From assembly GCF_000067045.1 (NCBI RefSeq), contig NC_010125.1, positions 1 to 64,000 of the forward strand: a DNA stretch of 64,000 nt. The letters run 5' to 3'. Position numbers and translations under genes: made by a program. Shown here one piece after another: positions 26,496-36,391 of the stretch; within the stretch, counting starts at the first letter, position 1; the number at the start of each line of letters is the position of its first letter. The notes below the pieces were generated by a model. It ran no database searches, had not been told where the DNA came from, and worked only from the letters and a program-made list of their open reading frames with translations. This DNA comes from Gluconacetobacter diazotrophicus PA1 5. GTDB taxonomy: Bacteria > Pseudomonadota > Alphaproteobacteria > Acetobacterales > Acetobacteraceae.

Positions 26496-27501
26496 CATCC
26501 ACGCCGGCCACTTCAAGCCGTCCGTCAGATTAAGTGCAAACTTCTACACGTAATCGGCCGGAATGGCAAATTTGCTATGCGCCAGCATTCATATACAATC
26601 TGAATTATGCAACCCCGTCGAATACTTTTCTGACCTGCTCGCTCAAGGCTCTTACAGATTACGCTAGGTCAGCGCTCGCCATGTCTGATAGTAAGGGCTG
26701 ATAGTCCGTGATCGGAATCGACCTATTTGCGGGAGCTGGTGGAATGTCGCTAGGGGCTGAAAAGGCCGGGGTAGTGACAAAATTCGCCGTCGAACTGCAT
26801 CATGCTGCATTCGAAACGTATCGGTATAATCATCCACAGTGTACCGTACTGCAGATGGGAGTAGAGCATCTACAGAACTTGGCTATGCCTTTTGCAGCCG
26901 ATGATCTCATCGTATTTGGCGGACCACCTTGCCAAGGCTTTTCCACATCCAACCAACGAACACGCTCAGCGGACAACAAGAAGAACTGGATGTTCCAAGC
27001 TTTCGTCGCATTTGTGCAACGAATTCAGCCTGCCTGGGTTATATTCGAAAACGTAAAAGGTATTCTTGAAACCGAGGGTGGTCTCTTTGCAAAACAGATA
27101 CGCTCGGAACTTGAGAGCTTAGGTTATCGCTGTGAGCAGGGGCTACTCAATGCTGCCGACTTTGGTGTGCCGCAATCTCGAAGCCGCTTCTTTATCATCG
27201 GTAGGTTGAGAGCCGATCCGCCTTCACTTCCGAGTGGGGTGGGGCTTCCTCGGATATCGGTAGGTGAAGCGCTTCATGATCTTCCTTTGTTATGCAATGG
27301 TGCCGATATCGACGTGCTTCCATATGCGAAGGCAGGAGAGACCGACTACGTTCGTCGCATGCGAGGCGACTTGACGGAGTGCTCTGGGCATCTGGTATCG
27401 CGCAATGCTGAAGCGATAATTGAACGTTACTCATTTATCCCGCAGGGCGGTAATTGGGCCGATATTCCTGAGAAGATGATGGCTAATTATAGAGACCGGA
27501 C

Positions 27502-28863
27502 GGCTGTGTCCCGAGGTGTGGTGTAGGAGCGAGTCTGGCTGCTGAGGCGGCCATCGCCGGTCTTTGATAGGGTTCGGGTGCGAACTGAACCTGAAGGACC
27601 TGACGATGACCGACGAGAAGATGGCGCTGCTGGAGCTTGTGGAGCAAGCGTCGGATGGCGATTTTGTTCGTGAGATGCTGGCGTTCGCTGCCGATCGGAT
27701 GATGGAGATGGAGGTTGAGGCCCGGACCGGTGCGCCGCTTGGCGCGCGTTCGGCCTCCCGCTCGACCCAACGCAACGGCTACCGCGCTCGGAACTGGGAC
27801 ACCCGGGCGGGCACGGTGGAGCTTGCGATCCCGAAGCTACGCAAGGGCAGCTATTTCCCGACCTTCCTGGAGCCGCGGAAAACGGCGGAAAAGGCACTGC
27901 TGGCGGTCATCCAGGAAGCCTACGTCCAGGGTATTTCCACGCGATCGGTCGATGATCTCGTCCGCGCGATGGGCGCCGGGGGCATCTCCAAAAGCCAGGT
28001 CAGTCGTCTGGTGGGCGAGATCGACGAACGGGTCAACAGCTTCCTGTCTCGGCCGATCGAGGGCGATCCATATGACAAGTATCTCTGGATCGACGCCACC
28101 TATCTGAAACTGCGCCAGGGTGGCCGGATTGTCTCGATTGCCGTGATAATCGCCGTGGGCGTAAATACGGACGGCCGTCGTGAGGTGCTCGGCGTGGCGA
28201 CGGGACCGTCCGAAGCGGAAGCGTTCTGGACGGATTTCCTGCGCTCCCTGGCCGATCGCGGCCTGCGCGGCGTGAAGTTGGTGGTGGCCGACGCGCATGC
28301 CGGACTGCGGGCCGCGGCCGGTCGCGTGTTCAATGCGACCCTGCAACGCTGCCGGGTGCACTGGCTGCGCAATGCGCTCGCCCATGCCCATGCGAAGCAG
28401 CGTCCTGCCATCTCGGCCCTGTTGCGCACGATCTTCACGCAGGAAACCGCCGAGGATGCGTCACGCCAATGGCGGCACGTCACCGACAAGCTGCGCGAAG
28501 GCTTTCCGAAGCTGGCCGAATTCATGAAGCGGACGGAAGTGGACGTGCTTGCCTACATGGGCTTTCCTCGGGAGCATTGGACGCAAATCTCGTCGACGAA
28601 CCCGATCGAGCGGGTGAACAGGGAGATCAAGCGTCGCTGCGACGTCATCGGCATTTTCCCCAACGATGCCGCCATTATCCGCCTCGTCGGCGCGCTGATG
28701 CTCGAACAGAACGACGAGTGGGCGGTCTGCCGACGTTACATGACGCTGGAAGGACTGGCCGCCATCAGCCATAATCCCACAATCAGCCTGCCCGCCGTGG
28801 CCGCCTGATAACCTCGAACCCTTCGAGGAACGGTGCTCCTACACCACACCTCGGGACACAGCC
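27502..28863 (+). mobile_element. IS256-family insertion sequence (1362 bp)
   Basis: Terminal repeats GGCTGTGTCCCGAGGTGTGG (left) and its complement (right) are flanked by a perfect 8-bp target duplication GACCGGAC (27494-27501 and 28864-28871), the usual IS256 duplication length. The insertion splits a DNA methyltransferase gene between its motif VIII and motif IX regions. Confidence 0.93.
27606..28808 (+). CDS. IS256-family (mutator-type) transposase
   Basis: A 400-aa transposase starting at ATG 27606 with GAAGGA upstream. It has the family pattern: [20 protein letters not shown] near the N-terminus, [15 protein letters not shown] with the first Asp, [12 protein letters not shown] with the second Asp, the [13 protein letters not shown] CxxH block, and the late Glu region around [16 protein letters not shown]. 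Frame and ends are intact, so the element may be mobile and the methyltransferase disruption could in principle revert. Confidence 0.93.
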   Translation: MTDEKMALLELVEQASDGDFVREMLAFAADRMMEMEVEARTGAPLGARSASRSTQRNGYRARNWDTRAGTVELAIPKLRKGSYFPTFLEPRKTAEKALLAVIQEAYVQGISTRSVDDLVRAMGAGGISKSQVSRLVGEIDERVNSFLSRPIEGDPYDKYLWIDATYLKLRQGGRIVSIAVIIAVGVNTDGRREVLGVATGPSEAEAFWTDFLRSLADRGLRGVKLVVADAHAGLRAAAGRVFNATLQRCRVHWLRNALAHAHAKQRPAISALLRTIFTQETAEDASRQWRHVTDKLREGFPKLAEFMKRTEVDVLAYMGFPREHWTQISSTNPIERVNREIKRRCDVIGIFPNDAAIIRLVGALMLEQNDEWAVCRRYMTLEGLAAISHNPTISLPAVAA

Positions 28864-29133
28864 GACCGGACTCGATGCCATACTGGCATCTATCACAGGT
28901 TAGACTCGGAAAAGCCTTCGGTTGTCATCGGGAACTTTCGAAAAAATATGCTGATACATCCTTATGAGCATCGTGGTTTGTCCGTACGAGAAGCTGCTCG
29001 GCTGCAGTCGTTCCCCGATAATTTCGTCTTCAAGGGATCTATCGGATTTCAGCAGCAGCAAGTAGGCAATGCCGTCCCGCCATTGCTAGCTGAAGCGGTA
29101 TTTAATACCGTCGTAGCAGCCCATCATAATTAA

Positions 29134-29383
29134 ATCGGATGTTATAATATAAAATTATTGTGGAAATTTATTTTAAAAACTTACTTACGGAAAAATTCTA
29201 TATTTTTAATATGCGATAAATGTTATTTTTAGTTATCCGTTCGGCTAAATAGGAAACATCAGCGATTGTCGGTATCGGGGGCTGCGCGCCCCCGCAACCA
29301 TGAATTCCAAATGAAATCAAACGCTTAGGCCGCCTTAAGGGCGGCCTTTTGCGTTTGGGACATTCGCGCAGGATGCGTATAGG
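29134..29383. other. AT-rich stretch after the methyltransferase gene
   Basis: No gene is recognised here. The first about 120 bases are strongly AT-rich, unlike any core region of the window, and are followed by a GC-rich hairpin (GGGGGCTGCGCGCCCCC near 29278-29294) and the terminator listed next. Confidence 0.4.
29319..29356 (+). terminator. Strong intrinsic terminator
   Basis: GGCCGCC, loop TTAAG, GGCGGCC, then TTTT, enclosed by a second pairing AAACGC/GCGTTT. It would end transcription coming from the methyltransferase gene. Confidence 0.7.
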
Positions 29384-29524
29384 ATGCAACTGGGAGTGAA
29401 ACTCCAGCGTAGGTTGGGCTTAAAACAGGCCACATCACGACAACGCGAGCTTTATCGACGCCTTATTGATCAGTGGAAATTACGCGATCTGACGACGATG
29501 CGCTCATTGACGGAATCGCTGTGA
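29384..29524 (+). CDS. Short basic hypothetical frame (46 aa)
   Basis: ATG 29384 to TGA 29524 encodes a basic, helical-looking peptide starting MQLGVKLQRRLGLKQATSRQ. I do not recognise it. It may be the tail of a lost gene of the acquired patch, or chance. Confidence 0.2.
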   Translation: MQLGVKLQRRLGLKQATSRQRELYRRLIDQWKLRDLTTMRSLTESL

Positions 29525-29543
29525 CCCTGCCCCGAACGTGCCC

Positions 29544-29652
29544 TCAGTTTTGAGTTAGGGTCTGTGTATTGTTGTATGCCTTGGTGGCGTGTTGAGCGAA
29601 AGCCTCTGGCGTCATGCCATTGAGGCTGGTGTGAGGCCTGACGGCGTTGTAC
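29544..29652 (-). pseudogene. 3' tail of an IS3-family transposase gene
   Basis: The minus strand reads YNAVRPHTSLNGMTPEAFAQ and HATKAYNNTQTLTQN, then a stop at 29544. YNxxRPHxSLNGxTP is the conserved C-terminal end of IS3-family OrfB integrases. Only about 35 codons remain next to the recombinase gene. Confidence 0.75.
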
Positions 29653-29678
29653 AATCCTGCTTCACAACACCCATCTGT

Positions 29679-31751
29679 CTATATGACTGTTTCGAATAAG
29701 TTTTCTTGTGCATGTGTTTGTCCTACAAGCTGACTACGCCGTGTTTTTGCCTGGCGGGCGATAAGCTTCGCTTTGTCGCTATCGAGGATATGTCGGTCGA
29801 ATATCCAGGGACCGTCAGGCAATGGGTGCGTTGCGGCGATCTTTCCGGCCTCGGCAGCAAGCCGTAGCGTTTTGGGGGCGATGCCGAGTAGCTTCGCAGC
29901 TTCACCCAGATTGAGGCACGGCTTTTCTTCATCAGGCATGACCCGACAGACCGGGATCCGATGATGCGAGCGCATGGAAGTCACCCGTTCGCGCGTCCAG
30001 CGGTTTCCATTCCCGGTCCGTAGCCCGTTACGGTTCAGAAGGCTGGCTATCACATCGTCATTGGCGATACGGACGAGATCGCGCACGGCCGCGATGATGT
30101 CGGCGCCGGTGCTGTTGCGCTGGCCGCGCCGGCGGCGAGGCAGGCGCAGTTCGGTGTGGATGCCCCCTGCCCAATGGATGGCAAGCACGATTTCCGCCGT
30201 TTCGGTATCGAGATCGGCAACAACCTCTTGCACCAATGTCCGGACGATCCGTTTTTTAAGACGGACGTCCGTTGCTGGCGCCTGCCAAACGGATTTGAGA
30301 TCGTTCGCCAGTTCCAGCAACGAGAGCGGTTCGCATGCGGGTTCGTGCCCTCGTGCCGCGTCGTGGTCGACAATCCTCTGCTCGATCGTGGACGCAGCAG
30401 TCAGCGTAGCATTCCATCGCCGTTCCAGTTCTCCGGTCACGAGCCTGTTTTCCGGATCGGCTGCATTGTATTGGCGGAATGCCCGTTCAGCCTCGTAGCG
30501 GGCCGCCTGAAGATCGCGTGCCAGAGCTTCGCGTATCTGGTCGCGCTGCTCATTGATGGTCGCCTGAGCGGTGACGGCGGCCTCGATAGCACCGGGTCCT
30601 ACGACCTCGAGCAGGGCCGTCTCGATCGCGTCATCGACCCGCAATCCACCAAAGGCGATACAGCGCGGTTCCCCACTATCGAGCCAGCCGCGCACACAGC
30701 TGTAGCGCGGGATATTATGTTTGGCTCCCGTGTAGCATACCGTCAGCTTGCGTCCACACCGGTGACATCGCAGCAGACCGGCCAGCAGCGCGTTCCCGTG
30801 TTTGGGCGCGCCATGATGACGTCCGGTCGGCACGTTCTCGCTCACCATGCGGCGGATCGCCTCTGCCCTGTCCCAGCTCACATAACCATCATGCGTGCCA
30901 GGAATCAGGGCAAGCCAATTTTCGCGAGGTTTACGCTGGCGCTGGGCATTGAACGCACTGCCGTCATATGACGCGGCCACGCCGGTTTTGCCATAGGCAT
31001 AGGTGCCGCCATAGATCGGATTGGCGATCATGCGATGGATTGTGGCATAGTCCGGCCGTCGCCAGACAACATCGCCGTTCCGACGTCGTGCCGGCAGATC
31101 CAGGTCATGCGTATGAAACCACAGGAGTGCCTGCCGTGCGCTGCCGAGTTCGGCGACCTTGTCAAAAACGAGGCTGATGGCTTCCTGAACCCGCATGTCA
31201 GGGTCTTTCTCATAACGGTCGCCAGTTTTGATAAACCCCACAGGCGCACCGACCACGAGTTCGCCGCGCCGTGCTTTCTCATAACGTGCCGTCAGGGACC
31301 GCTGACGCAGAAGGTCCAGCTCATATTCGTTCAGGCTGCCCTTCAGACCGAGCAGGAGCCGGTCATTCCCGACACGTGGTGCGTAAATGGCCTCCTGATC
31401 GATCAGAAGTGTGTCGACGACACGGCACATTTCGATGAGTTTCTGCCAATCGCGGCTGTTCCGGGAGAAACGGGAGACCTCCAGGGCCGCGACCGCACCG
31501 ACACGCCCCAAACAGACCTCGGCGACCATGCGGTCGAAACCTGCGCGCGTTACGCCGCCCGCTGCCGAGCAGCCCAGATCGTCGTCGATCACGTCAATCG
31601 TCTGCCAGCCCAGCTGGGCGAGCCGTTCGCGCATGGCATATTGCAAGGCGCGGCTTTCCCGGTTGTGCTGCACCTGGTGCGCGGATGATTGCCGCACATA
31701 CAGAATTGCCCTGCGCTCCAGATGACGCGGGCTGATCTTGTCACGGCTCAT
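29679..31751 (-). CDS. Large serine recombinase
   Basis: About 690 aa from ATG 31751 ([20 protein letters not shown]). The resolvase domain holds the catalytic serine region ([14 protein letters not shown]) and the conserved LEVSRFSRN block. It is followed by a recombinase domain ([27 protein letters not shown]), a zinc ribbon ([22 protein letters not shown]), a coiled-coil stretch and a C-terminal helix-turn-helix ([20 protein letters not shown]). Such enzymes catalyse site-specific integration or excision of mobile DNA. A small gene overlaps its start and the two are probably translationally coupled. No attachment sites could be defined by eye. Confidence 0.88.
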   Translation of the reverse strand: MSRDKISPRHLERRAILYVRQSSAHQVQHNRESRALQYAMRERLAQLGWQTIDVIDDDLGCSAAGGVTRAGFDRMVAEVCLGRVGAVAALEVSRFSRNSRDWQKLIEMCRVVDTLLIDQEAIYAPRVGNDRLLLGLKGSLNEYELDLLRQRSLTARYEKARRGELVVGAPVGFIKTGDRYEKDPDMRVQEAISLVFDKVAELGSARQALLWFHTHDLDLPARRRNGDVVWRRPDYATIHRMIANPIYGGTYAYGKTGVAASYDGSAFNAQRQRKPRENWLALIPGTHDGYVSWDRAEAIRRMVSENVPTGRHHGAPKHGNALLAGLLRCHRCGRKLTVCYTGAKHNIPRYSCVRGWLDSGEPRCIAFGGLRVDDAIETALLEVVGPGAIEAAVTAQATINEQRDQIREALARDLQAARYEAERAFRQYNAADPENRLVTGELERRWNATLTAASTIEQRIVDHDAARGHEPACEPLSLLELANDLKSVWQAPATDVRLKKRIVRTLVQEVVADLDTETAEIVLAIHWAGGIHTELRLPRRRRGQRNSTGADIIAAVRDLVRIANDDVIASLLNRNGLRTGNGNRWTRERVTSMRSHHRIPVCRVMPDEEKPCLNLGEAAKLLGIAPKTLRLAAEAGKIAATHPLPDGPWIFDRHILDSDKAKLIARQAKTRRSQLVGQTHAQENLFETVI

Positions 31752-31962
31752 CGCAGGCCTCCTGCACGACACCGGGTCCGCGACTGCGTACGTGATCGAG
31801 GATCAGGCGAGCCATCATCGACTGTAGATCGTTCCGCGCCTGCTGGGGGAGGTCCCTCCAGATCAGGTTCGGACTGGGCCGATCGGCTTTCTTGTCGTCG
31901 AACAGATCCGGCTGCGCCGATATGGTCCCCACACGGGAGCGCTGTCGTCCGTCGTGTCGCAT
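31741..31962 (-). CDS. Small protein upstream of the serine recombinase
   Basis: A 73-aa protein ([40 protein letters not shown]) whose stop overlaps the recombinase start by about 11 bases. Small acidic/helical proteins of this size commonly precede this recombinase type. Function unknown; perhaps an accessory DNA-binding or assembly factor. Tight overlap supports co-translation. Confidence 0.6.
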   Translation of the reverse strand: MRHDGRQRSRVGTISAQPDLFDDKKADRPSPNLIWRDLPQQARNDLQSMMARLILDHVRSRGPGVVQEACDEP

Positions 31963-31984
31963 GGTCCTCTCTCCGATTCCGGTC

Positions 31985-32280
31985 AGGAGAGAAGCCTGCG
32001 ACGGTTTCAGATGGGTCCGACGACAAAAAGCCCGTCAGCAACGATTGCAGATCGTAAAGCGCTCCCAGGGACACGGTCGGATCCGGGGCCAGCCGCATCC
32101 CGGCGCAAGCCGCGCGATCAAGCATCCACGCCGGCAATTCAAGGAGCCTGACCCCTCCCGTGTCAGACAGGCGACAGCGGGAAAGGACTTGGCCGCCCCG
32201 CTCAATCATGTCCTCGACGCACACCCGACGCCCAAACCAAGGGTGCCAGGGGTAGAGAACCTCCCGCTCGTCGGTATTAT
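31985..32280 (-). pseudogene. DUF5372-like small protein, probably frameshifted
   Basis: The minus strand contains VLYPWHPWFGRRVCVEDMIE followed by LLELPAWMLDRAACAG and VSLGALYDLQSLLTGFL. The early HPW-x-GR motif and LPAWM resemble the DUF5372 small proteins often encoded beside mobile serine recombinases. Its own start is missing because an IS3-type remnant abuts the 5' side, and the frame runs on out of phase into the 73-aa gene, so it is probably defective. Family assignment is tentative. Confidence 0.4.
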
Positions 32281-32285
32281 GGGTC

Positions 32286-32396
32286 TTGCAGAGCCGCGTT
32301 CTACAACGAGGTCCGACCGCACAGCGCCATCGGCAACAAGCCGCCGATATCGCTGCTGAACGGCTCTGCGGCACACCTGCCGGTTGAGCCTTGACC
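32286..32396 (+). pseudogene. 3' tail of a second IS3-family transposase gene
   Basis: The plus strand reads FYNEVRPHSAIGNKPPISLL, then NGSAAHLPVEP and a stop at 32394-32396. It is the C-terminal end of an IS3-family OrfB, of a different subgroup from the tail at 29544. I see nothing recognisable from here to the lipoprotein gene stop at 32596. Confidence 0.65.
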
Positions 32397-32595
32397 CCGG
32401 GAGATTCCAGCTCGCGCTGGCCCAAATTCGGGGAGCACGTCACGTGGTGGTGGTCGACGAGAGCAAACTGGTCGAACGGCTGGGGTCACCATATGCCCGT
32501 GCCTGTCGAGCGTCTCGTCGCATCCTGACGCTGCCGTCCTTGTCCGGTCGGGCCGAACGGGCCAACCGGACAAGGGTTCGCAGGGCCGGGTGCCG

Positions 32596-33099
32596 TTACT
32601 GCAGTTGCTGCGGAGCCGTGGGATACGGGGCCGGGCCGGGCGGCGGTCCGTAGGCGCCGGGGGGCGGCGGGGGCGGCGTTACGCCGGGGACGATATTGCC
32701 CTTGCTGTACATGCACTGGGCATAGGCTGTGTCGTACTGGCCCTGGATTCCGCCCTGGGCGCCGGCACTGCCCGACGAACCGACCGCCGTTCCCGCGATC
32801 GCCCCGCCGCCCGCGCCGATGCCCGCGCCATACCCGCCGCCCGCTGCGGCGCCGAGACCGGCCCCAAGGGCCGTGCCGATCAGGCCGGCGGCGAGGGCGC
32901 GATTGTTGGCGTGCTCAGCCTGTCCCGCCACCTGGCTGGCGGCAAAGTTCCGGCATAACCTGTCGTCGGCCTGGAAGATCTCGAACGGCTTGGTCGGCGG
33001 CGGCATGACCTGGACCGTCGGACCGGACGGCGTTTCCGCGCATCCCTGAAGGGCAAGCGCCGCCAGCGAGGCGACGACCAGACTGCGTTTGAACATCAT
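32596..33099 (-). CDS. Glycine-zipper lipoprotein
   Basis: A 167-aa predicted lipoprotein: signal segment SLVVASLAALALQGC with the lipobox Cys at about 21, then a conserved-looking soluble part (FEIFQADDRLCRNFAASQVA), a glycine-zipper membrane-associating stretch (GTALGAGLGAAAGGGYGAGI), a QYDTAYAQCMYSKGN motif and a Pro-rich tail. Similar proteins are found in acetic acid and other alphaproteobacteria and probably sit in the outer membrane. Role unknown. It is in the same direction as the Gly/His-rich gene upstream. Confidence 0.8.
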   Translation of the reverse strand: MMFKRSLVVASLAALALQGCAETPSGPTVQVMPPPTKPFEIFQADDRLCRNFAASQVAGQAEHANNRALAAGLIGTALGAGLGAAAGGGYGAGIGAGGGAIAGTAVGSSGSAGAQGGIQGQYDTAYAQCMYSKGNIVPGVTPPPPPPGAYGPPPGPAPYPTAPQQLQ

Positions 33100-33132
33100 G
33101 GAATCTCCGTGTCATGGAAATGTCTGGAAGGA

Positions 33133-33870
33133 TCAGCGTGAAGCGGGCTGAAACCCACCGGGACAGGATTGGACCTGAGGGTAATAGCCGGCCGGAGCGT
33201 TGCAGTAATACAGGACCTGCACGGGGGGCGGGAGCGCCATGGGGGGGCGGCGCGGCGGGGCCCATGCCTTCACCTCCGTTCATGGCCTCCTCGGCGATCG
33301 TCTCGGAAACGACCGTGGGATATGGGTAGACGGGCGCATCATAGAGGTACCAGGCCCCCCCCCGGTATTCCACCACCAGCCATATCGGCCGTTGTGATAT
33401 TCCCGGCCCCAGTGACCGCCGCGCCACATGGCGAGATCGTGGTCCCCGAAACGATGCACGTCCCGTCCATGGAAGCCATATCGTTCGGGGCCGCGACCGA
33501 AACCGGGACGTCCGCCCGCGTGGCCAAAGCCCGGATGGCCGTCGAAGCCCGGGTGCCCGCCCATTCCCGGATGTCCTTCGAACCCCGGGCGTCCTCCGAA
33601 TCCGGGATGCCCCCCGCCGCCGCCCCTGGGCGCCGGTGCCGCATGGGGCGCTGCGTGTTCTTCACGGGCGTGAGCCGTTGCCGTTACCATCGCGCCTGCA
33701 ATGACCAGAGCCAGAAGGGGTTTCCCGATGGACGTCAGTCGCGCCCTGGCGGAAAGTCTTTCTGATGTGGCAATGATAGAGAGATTTTCTACCAAAAAAA
33801 GTCGGTGCATTACAAGCAAAACCGGATAAGTGAAACAAAAACGTAATCGGCGCGTGTAGCGCCTAAACAA
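33133..33870 (-). pseudogene. Secreted Gly/His-rich protein, frame broken at homopolymers
   Basis: The N-terminal frame has an internal signal-like segment (PLLALVIAGAMVTATAHA) and a low-complexity HPGFGGRPGFEGHPGMGGHP repeat, then RYGWWWNTGG. After a run of nine C on the plus strand (about 33357-33365) the reading continues in another frame as WYLYDAPVYPYPTVVSETIA, and after a second G-run (about 33240-33246) in the third frame as LYYCNAPAGYYPQVQSC to a stop at 33133. Each piece is typical of one small secreted protein of this family, so there are two frameshifts, either real or sequencing errors in homopolymers. The start codon is uncertain. Confidence 0.6.
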
Positions 33871-34169
33871 TACTCCAATAAATTACTTGGCATTACAACC
33901 CCCCGAAATCACGGAAAGGTGCGGTATATGAGATGACGTATTCGTGAGCATGCGCGGAACGAATGCGGCAGGCCGAGGCGATGTCCGAGCAAACCTCATG
34001 CCAACACGGCGCGTGAAACGGCGTTTTTGACAGCTTATAGTGTGTCGCGTAGCCTCTGCCGCGATAGTTCCCGGAAGGGAATGAAAAGGGAAGACGGATG
34101 ACGGCCTGACACAGGCCGGTATCGGTCGTCCGGCATTCCCTCGCCCCGTCATCCCTTAAGGACCGCCGG
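33871..34169. other. Upstream region of the cobalamin genes
   Basis: About 300 bases with no gene. I looked for a cobalamin riboswitch ahead of cobO. Purine-rich AAGGGAATGAAAAGGGAA occurs near 34076-34093, but the hallmark CCCGCAACTGT and GCCACTG boxes are missing, so I do not call one. Confidence 0.45.
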
Positions 34170-34793
34170 ATGACCGATTCCGAAAATGAAGGTAACAGTC
34201 TCGACCTTCGCCATCAGGAGAAGATGCGACGGCGTAAGGAAATCCAGGACCGGGAAGTCGCGGGGAAATCCGTGGAAAAAGGGCTTCTGGTCGTTCATAC
34301 CGGGCCGGGGAAGGGCAAATCGACAGCGGCCTTCGGGCTCGCGCTACGGATGCTGGGCCATGGACGGCGCGTGGTGGTCGTCCAGTTCATCAAGGGCGCA
34401 TGGCAGACGGGCGAGCGCGCGGCGCTCGCCCGTTTCGACGATCTGCTGGAGTGGCACACGATGGGCGAGGGCTTCACGTGGGAAACCCAGGACCGTGCCC
34501 GCGATATCGCCGCCTGCGCGCGGGCATGGGACGTGGCGAGGGCCGCCCTGGCGCGCGACGACGTGGCGCTGGTGATCCTTGACGAACTCAACATCGCCTT
34601 GCGCTACGACCATCTGCCGCTCGACCGGGTCCTGGCGGGTCTGCGCGCCCGGCCGGCGATGCAGCATGTCGTCGTGACCGGGCGCAACGCGAAGCTGGAT
34701 CTGATCGCGGACGCCGACCTGGTCACGGAGATGACCCTGGTCAAACACCATTTCCGGGCCGGCGTGAAATCGCAGGAGGGGATCGAATTCTGA
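34170..34793 (+). CDS. cobO: Cob(I)yrinic acid a,c-diamide adenosyltransferase
   Basis: A 207-aa CobO/CobA/BtuR-type enzyme that transfers the adenosyl group of ATP to Co(I) corrinoids. The P-loop is [20 protein letters not shown] (residues about 47-66), followed by [14 protein letters not shown] and [15 protein letters not shown]. The C-terminus [17 protein letters not shown] is typical of the family. Its stop overlaps the cobQ start by 1 base, so the two are translationally coupled. Confidence 0.94.
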   Translation: MTDSENEGNSLDLRHQEKMRRRKEIQDREVAGKSVEKGLLVVHTGPGKGKSTAAFGLALRMLGHGRRVVVVQFIKGAWQTGERAALARFDDLLEWHTMGEGFTWETQDRARDIAACARAWDVARAALARDDVALVILDELNIALRYDHLPLDRVLAGLRARPAMQHVVVTGRNAKLDLIADADLVTEMTLVKHHFRAGVKSQEGIEF

Positions 34794-36271
34794 TGGCCCG
34801 CGCCTTGATGTTCCAGGGAACGGGGTCGAGCGTGGGCAAGTCGGTGCTGGTCGCGGGCCTCGCGCGGGCGCTGTCGCGGCGCGGTTTGCGGGTACGGCCC
34901 TTCAAGCCGCAGAACATGTCCAACAACGCCGCCGTCACCGCGGATGGCGGCGAAATCGGGCGGGCACAGGCGTTGCAGGCGCTGGCATGCGGTATCGCGC
35001 CGTCGGTGCACATGAATCCCGTCCTGCTGAAACCGCAGAGTGCGACCGGGGCCCAGCTTGTCGTGGGCGGCAGGGCGCGCGGCACGGCCCGGGCGCGGGA
35101 CTATCAGGCGATGAAGCCGGCCCTGATGCCCGAAATCCTGGCCAGCTTCGGGGCCCTGGCGCGCGAGGCCGACGTCGTCCTGGTCGAGGGCGCGGGTTCG
35201 GCGTCCGAGGTCAATCTGCGCGCGGGCGACATCGCCAACATGGGCTTCGCGCAGGCGGCGGATGTCGATGTCGTCCTGATCGGCGATATCGACCGGGGGG
35301 GCGTCATCGCCAGCCTGGTGGGCACGCAGGCCGTCCTGGACCCGGCGGATGCGGACCGGATCAAGGGATTCATCGTCAATCGCATGCGCGGCGACCCATC
35401 CCTGTTCGCGACGGGCATGTCGGCGATCGCGGCGCATACCGGCTGGCGGCCGCTGGGGCTGGTACCTTACCTGACGCGGGTCGAGGCCCTGCCGGCGGAG
35501 GACGCGGCGGACCTGGCTGCCGGGGGCGATGCGTCCGGCGCGCTTCGGATCGCCGTGCCGCACCTGCCCATGATCGCGAATTTCGACGATCTCGACCCGC
35601 TGCGGGCCGAGGCCGCGCTGTCCGTCGGGATCGTGCCGCGCGGGCGGCCCCTGCCGGTATGCGACCTGATCATCCTGCCCGGATCGAAGGCGACGATTTC
35701 TGATCTATCGGTCCTGCGTCAGGAAGGATGGGATACCGACATCCGCGCGCATGTGCGGCGCGGCGGGCGGGTGCTGGGGATCTGCGGCGGATACCAGATG
35801 CTCGGCCGGACGATCGCCGACCCGGAGGGGGTCGAGGGACCGCAGGGCGAGGTCGAGGCGCTCGGCCTGCTGGATGTGCGAACGGTGCTGACGCGGCGCA
35901 AGCGCCTGTCCGAAGTCGCCGGCGTCCTGCTGCCGGAAGGGGCATCCCTGAGCGGCTACGAAATCCATGTCGGCCGGACCGATGGGCCGGATCGAACCCG
36001 GCCCTTCGCCCGCACCGGGTCCGGCCCGGATGGGGCGGTGTCGGCCGATGGCCGCGTGTGGGGGACCTATCTGCACGGGATATTCCGGACGGGGGCCGCC
36101 CGGGCCGCGCTGCTGGCGCGACTGGGGACGGCGCGCATATCGCCGCGCGACCATGGCCACCTGGTGGATGACGCCCTGAACGCCCTGGCCGACCATCTGG
36201 AGGCGCATGTCGATATCGAGGCCCTGCTGGCCCTGGCGCGGCCGGTCGCGGGTCTGTCCGGCGCGCCTTGA
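34793..36271 (+). CDS. cobQ: Cobyric acid synthase
   Basis: A 492-aa glutamine amidotransferase that amidates side chains of adenosylcobyrinic a,c-diamide. The N-terminal DTBS-like ATP domain has [20 protein letters not shown] and [11 protein letters not shown]. The C-terminal class I-like amidotransferase domain has the nucleophile Cys in [10 protein letters not shown] and the His in GTYLHGIF. Full length. It is second gene of the cob run. Confidence 0.95.
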   Translation: MARALMFQGTGSSVGKSVLVAGLARALSRRGLRVRPFKPQNMSNNAAVTADGGEIGRAQALQALACGIAPSVHMNPVLLKPQSATGAQLVVGGRARGTARARDYQAMKPALMPEILASFGALAREADVVLVEGAGSASEVNLRAGDIANMGFAQAADVDVVLIGDIDRGGVIASLVGTQAVLDPADADRIKGFIVNRMRGDPSLFATGMSAIAAHTGWRPLGLVPYLTRVEALPAEDAADLAAGGDASGALRIAVPHLPMIANFDDLDPLRAEAALSVGIVPRGRPLPVCDLIILPGSKATISDLSVLRQEGWDTDIRAHVRRGGRVLGICGGYQMLGRTIADPEGVEGPQGEVEALGLLDVRTVLTRRKRLSEVAGVLLPEGASLSGYEIHVGRTDGPDRTRPFARTGSGPDGAVSADGRVWGTYLHGIFRTGAARAALLARLGTARISPRDHGHLVDDALNALADHLEAHVDIEALLALARPVAGLSGAP

Positions 36272-36391
36272 CCGGCACACCGGGCCAGGTCGATACCTCC
36301 CGGTCGATTTGACCCCGTCACGCATTCTGCTAGACGACGGAAAGGAGGAAATCGTTGAGCCGCAGAAACCATTCGAATATGACAGCCTAGC

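Larger units (their letters stand above)
26708..29133 (+). pseudogene. Cytosine-C5 DNA methyltransferase gene, interrupted by an IS256-family element
   Basis: Removing the IS (27502-28863) and one copy of its 8-bp duplication restores a single 351-aa frame from GTG 26708 to 29133. It has the C5-methyltransferase motifs in order: I (DLFAGAGGMSLG), IV with the catalytic Cys (GGPPCQGFSTSNQ), VI (ENVKG), VIII (QSRSRFFIIGR), a short target-recognition region, IX ([16 protein letters not shown]) and X ([14 protein letters not shown]). The product methylates cytosine at a specific site, unknown here. As it stands the N-terminal 260 codons end in IS sequence, so no active enzyme is expected. Composition is visibly AT-richer than the core genes, indicating transfer. 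No restriction enzyme gene is recognisable next to it. Confidence 0.88.

Noticed and set aside
32397-32595. Possible coding sequence between the IS3 tail and the lipoprotein gene
   Set aside because: No frame shows a recognisable domain or a sound start; it is treated as empty.
33871-34169. A cobalamin riboswitch upstream of cobO
   Set aside because: Only purine-rich AAGGGAA-type segments are present; the B12-box core elements expected in order are missing. A covariance-model search would settle it.
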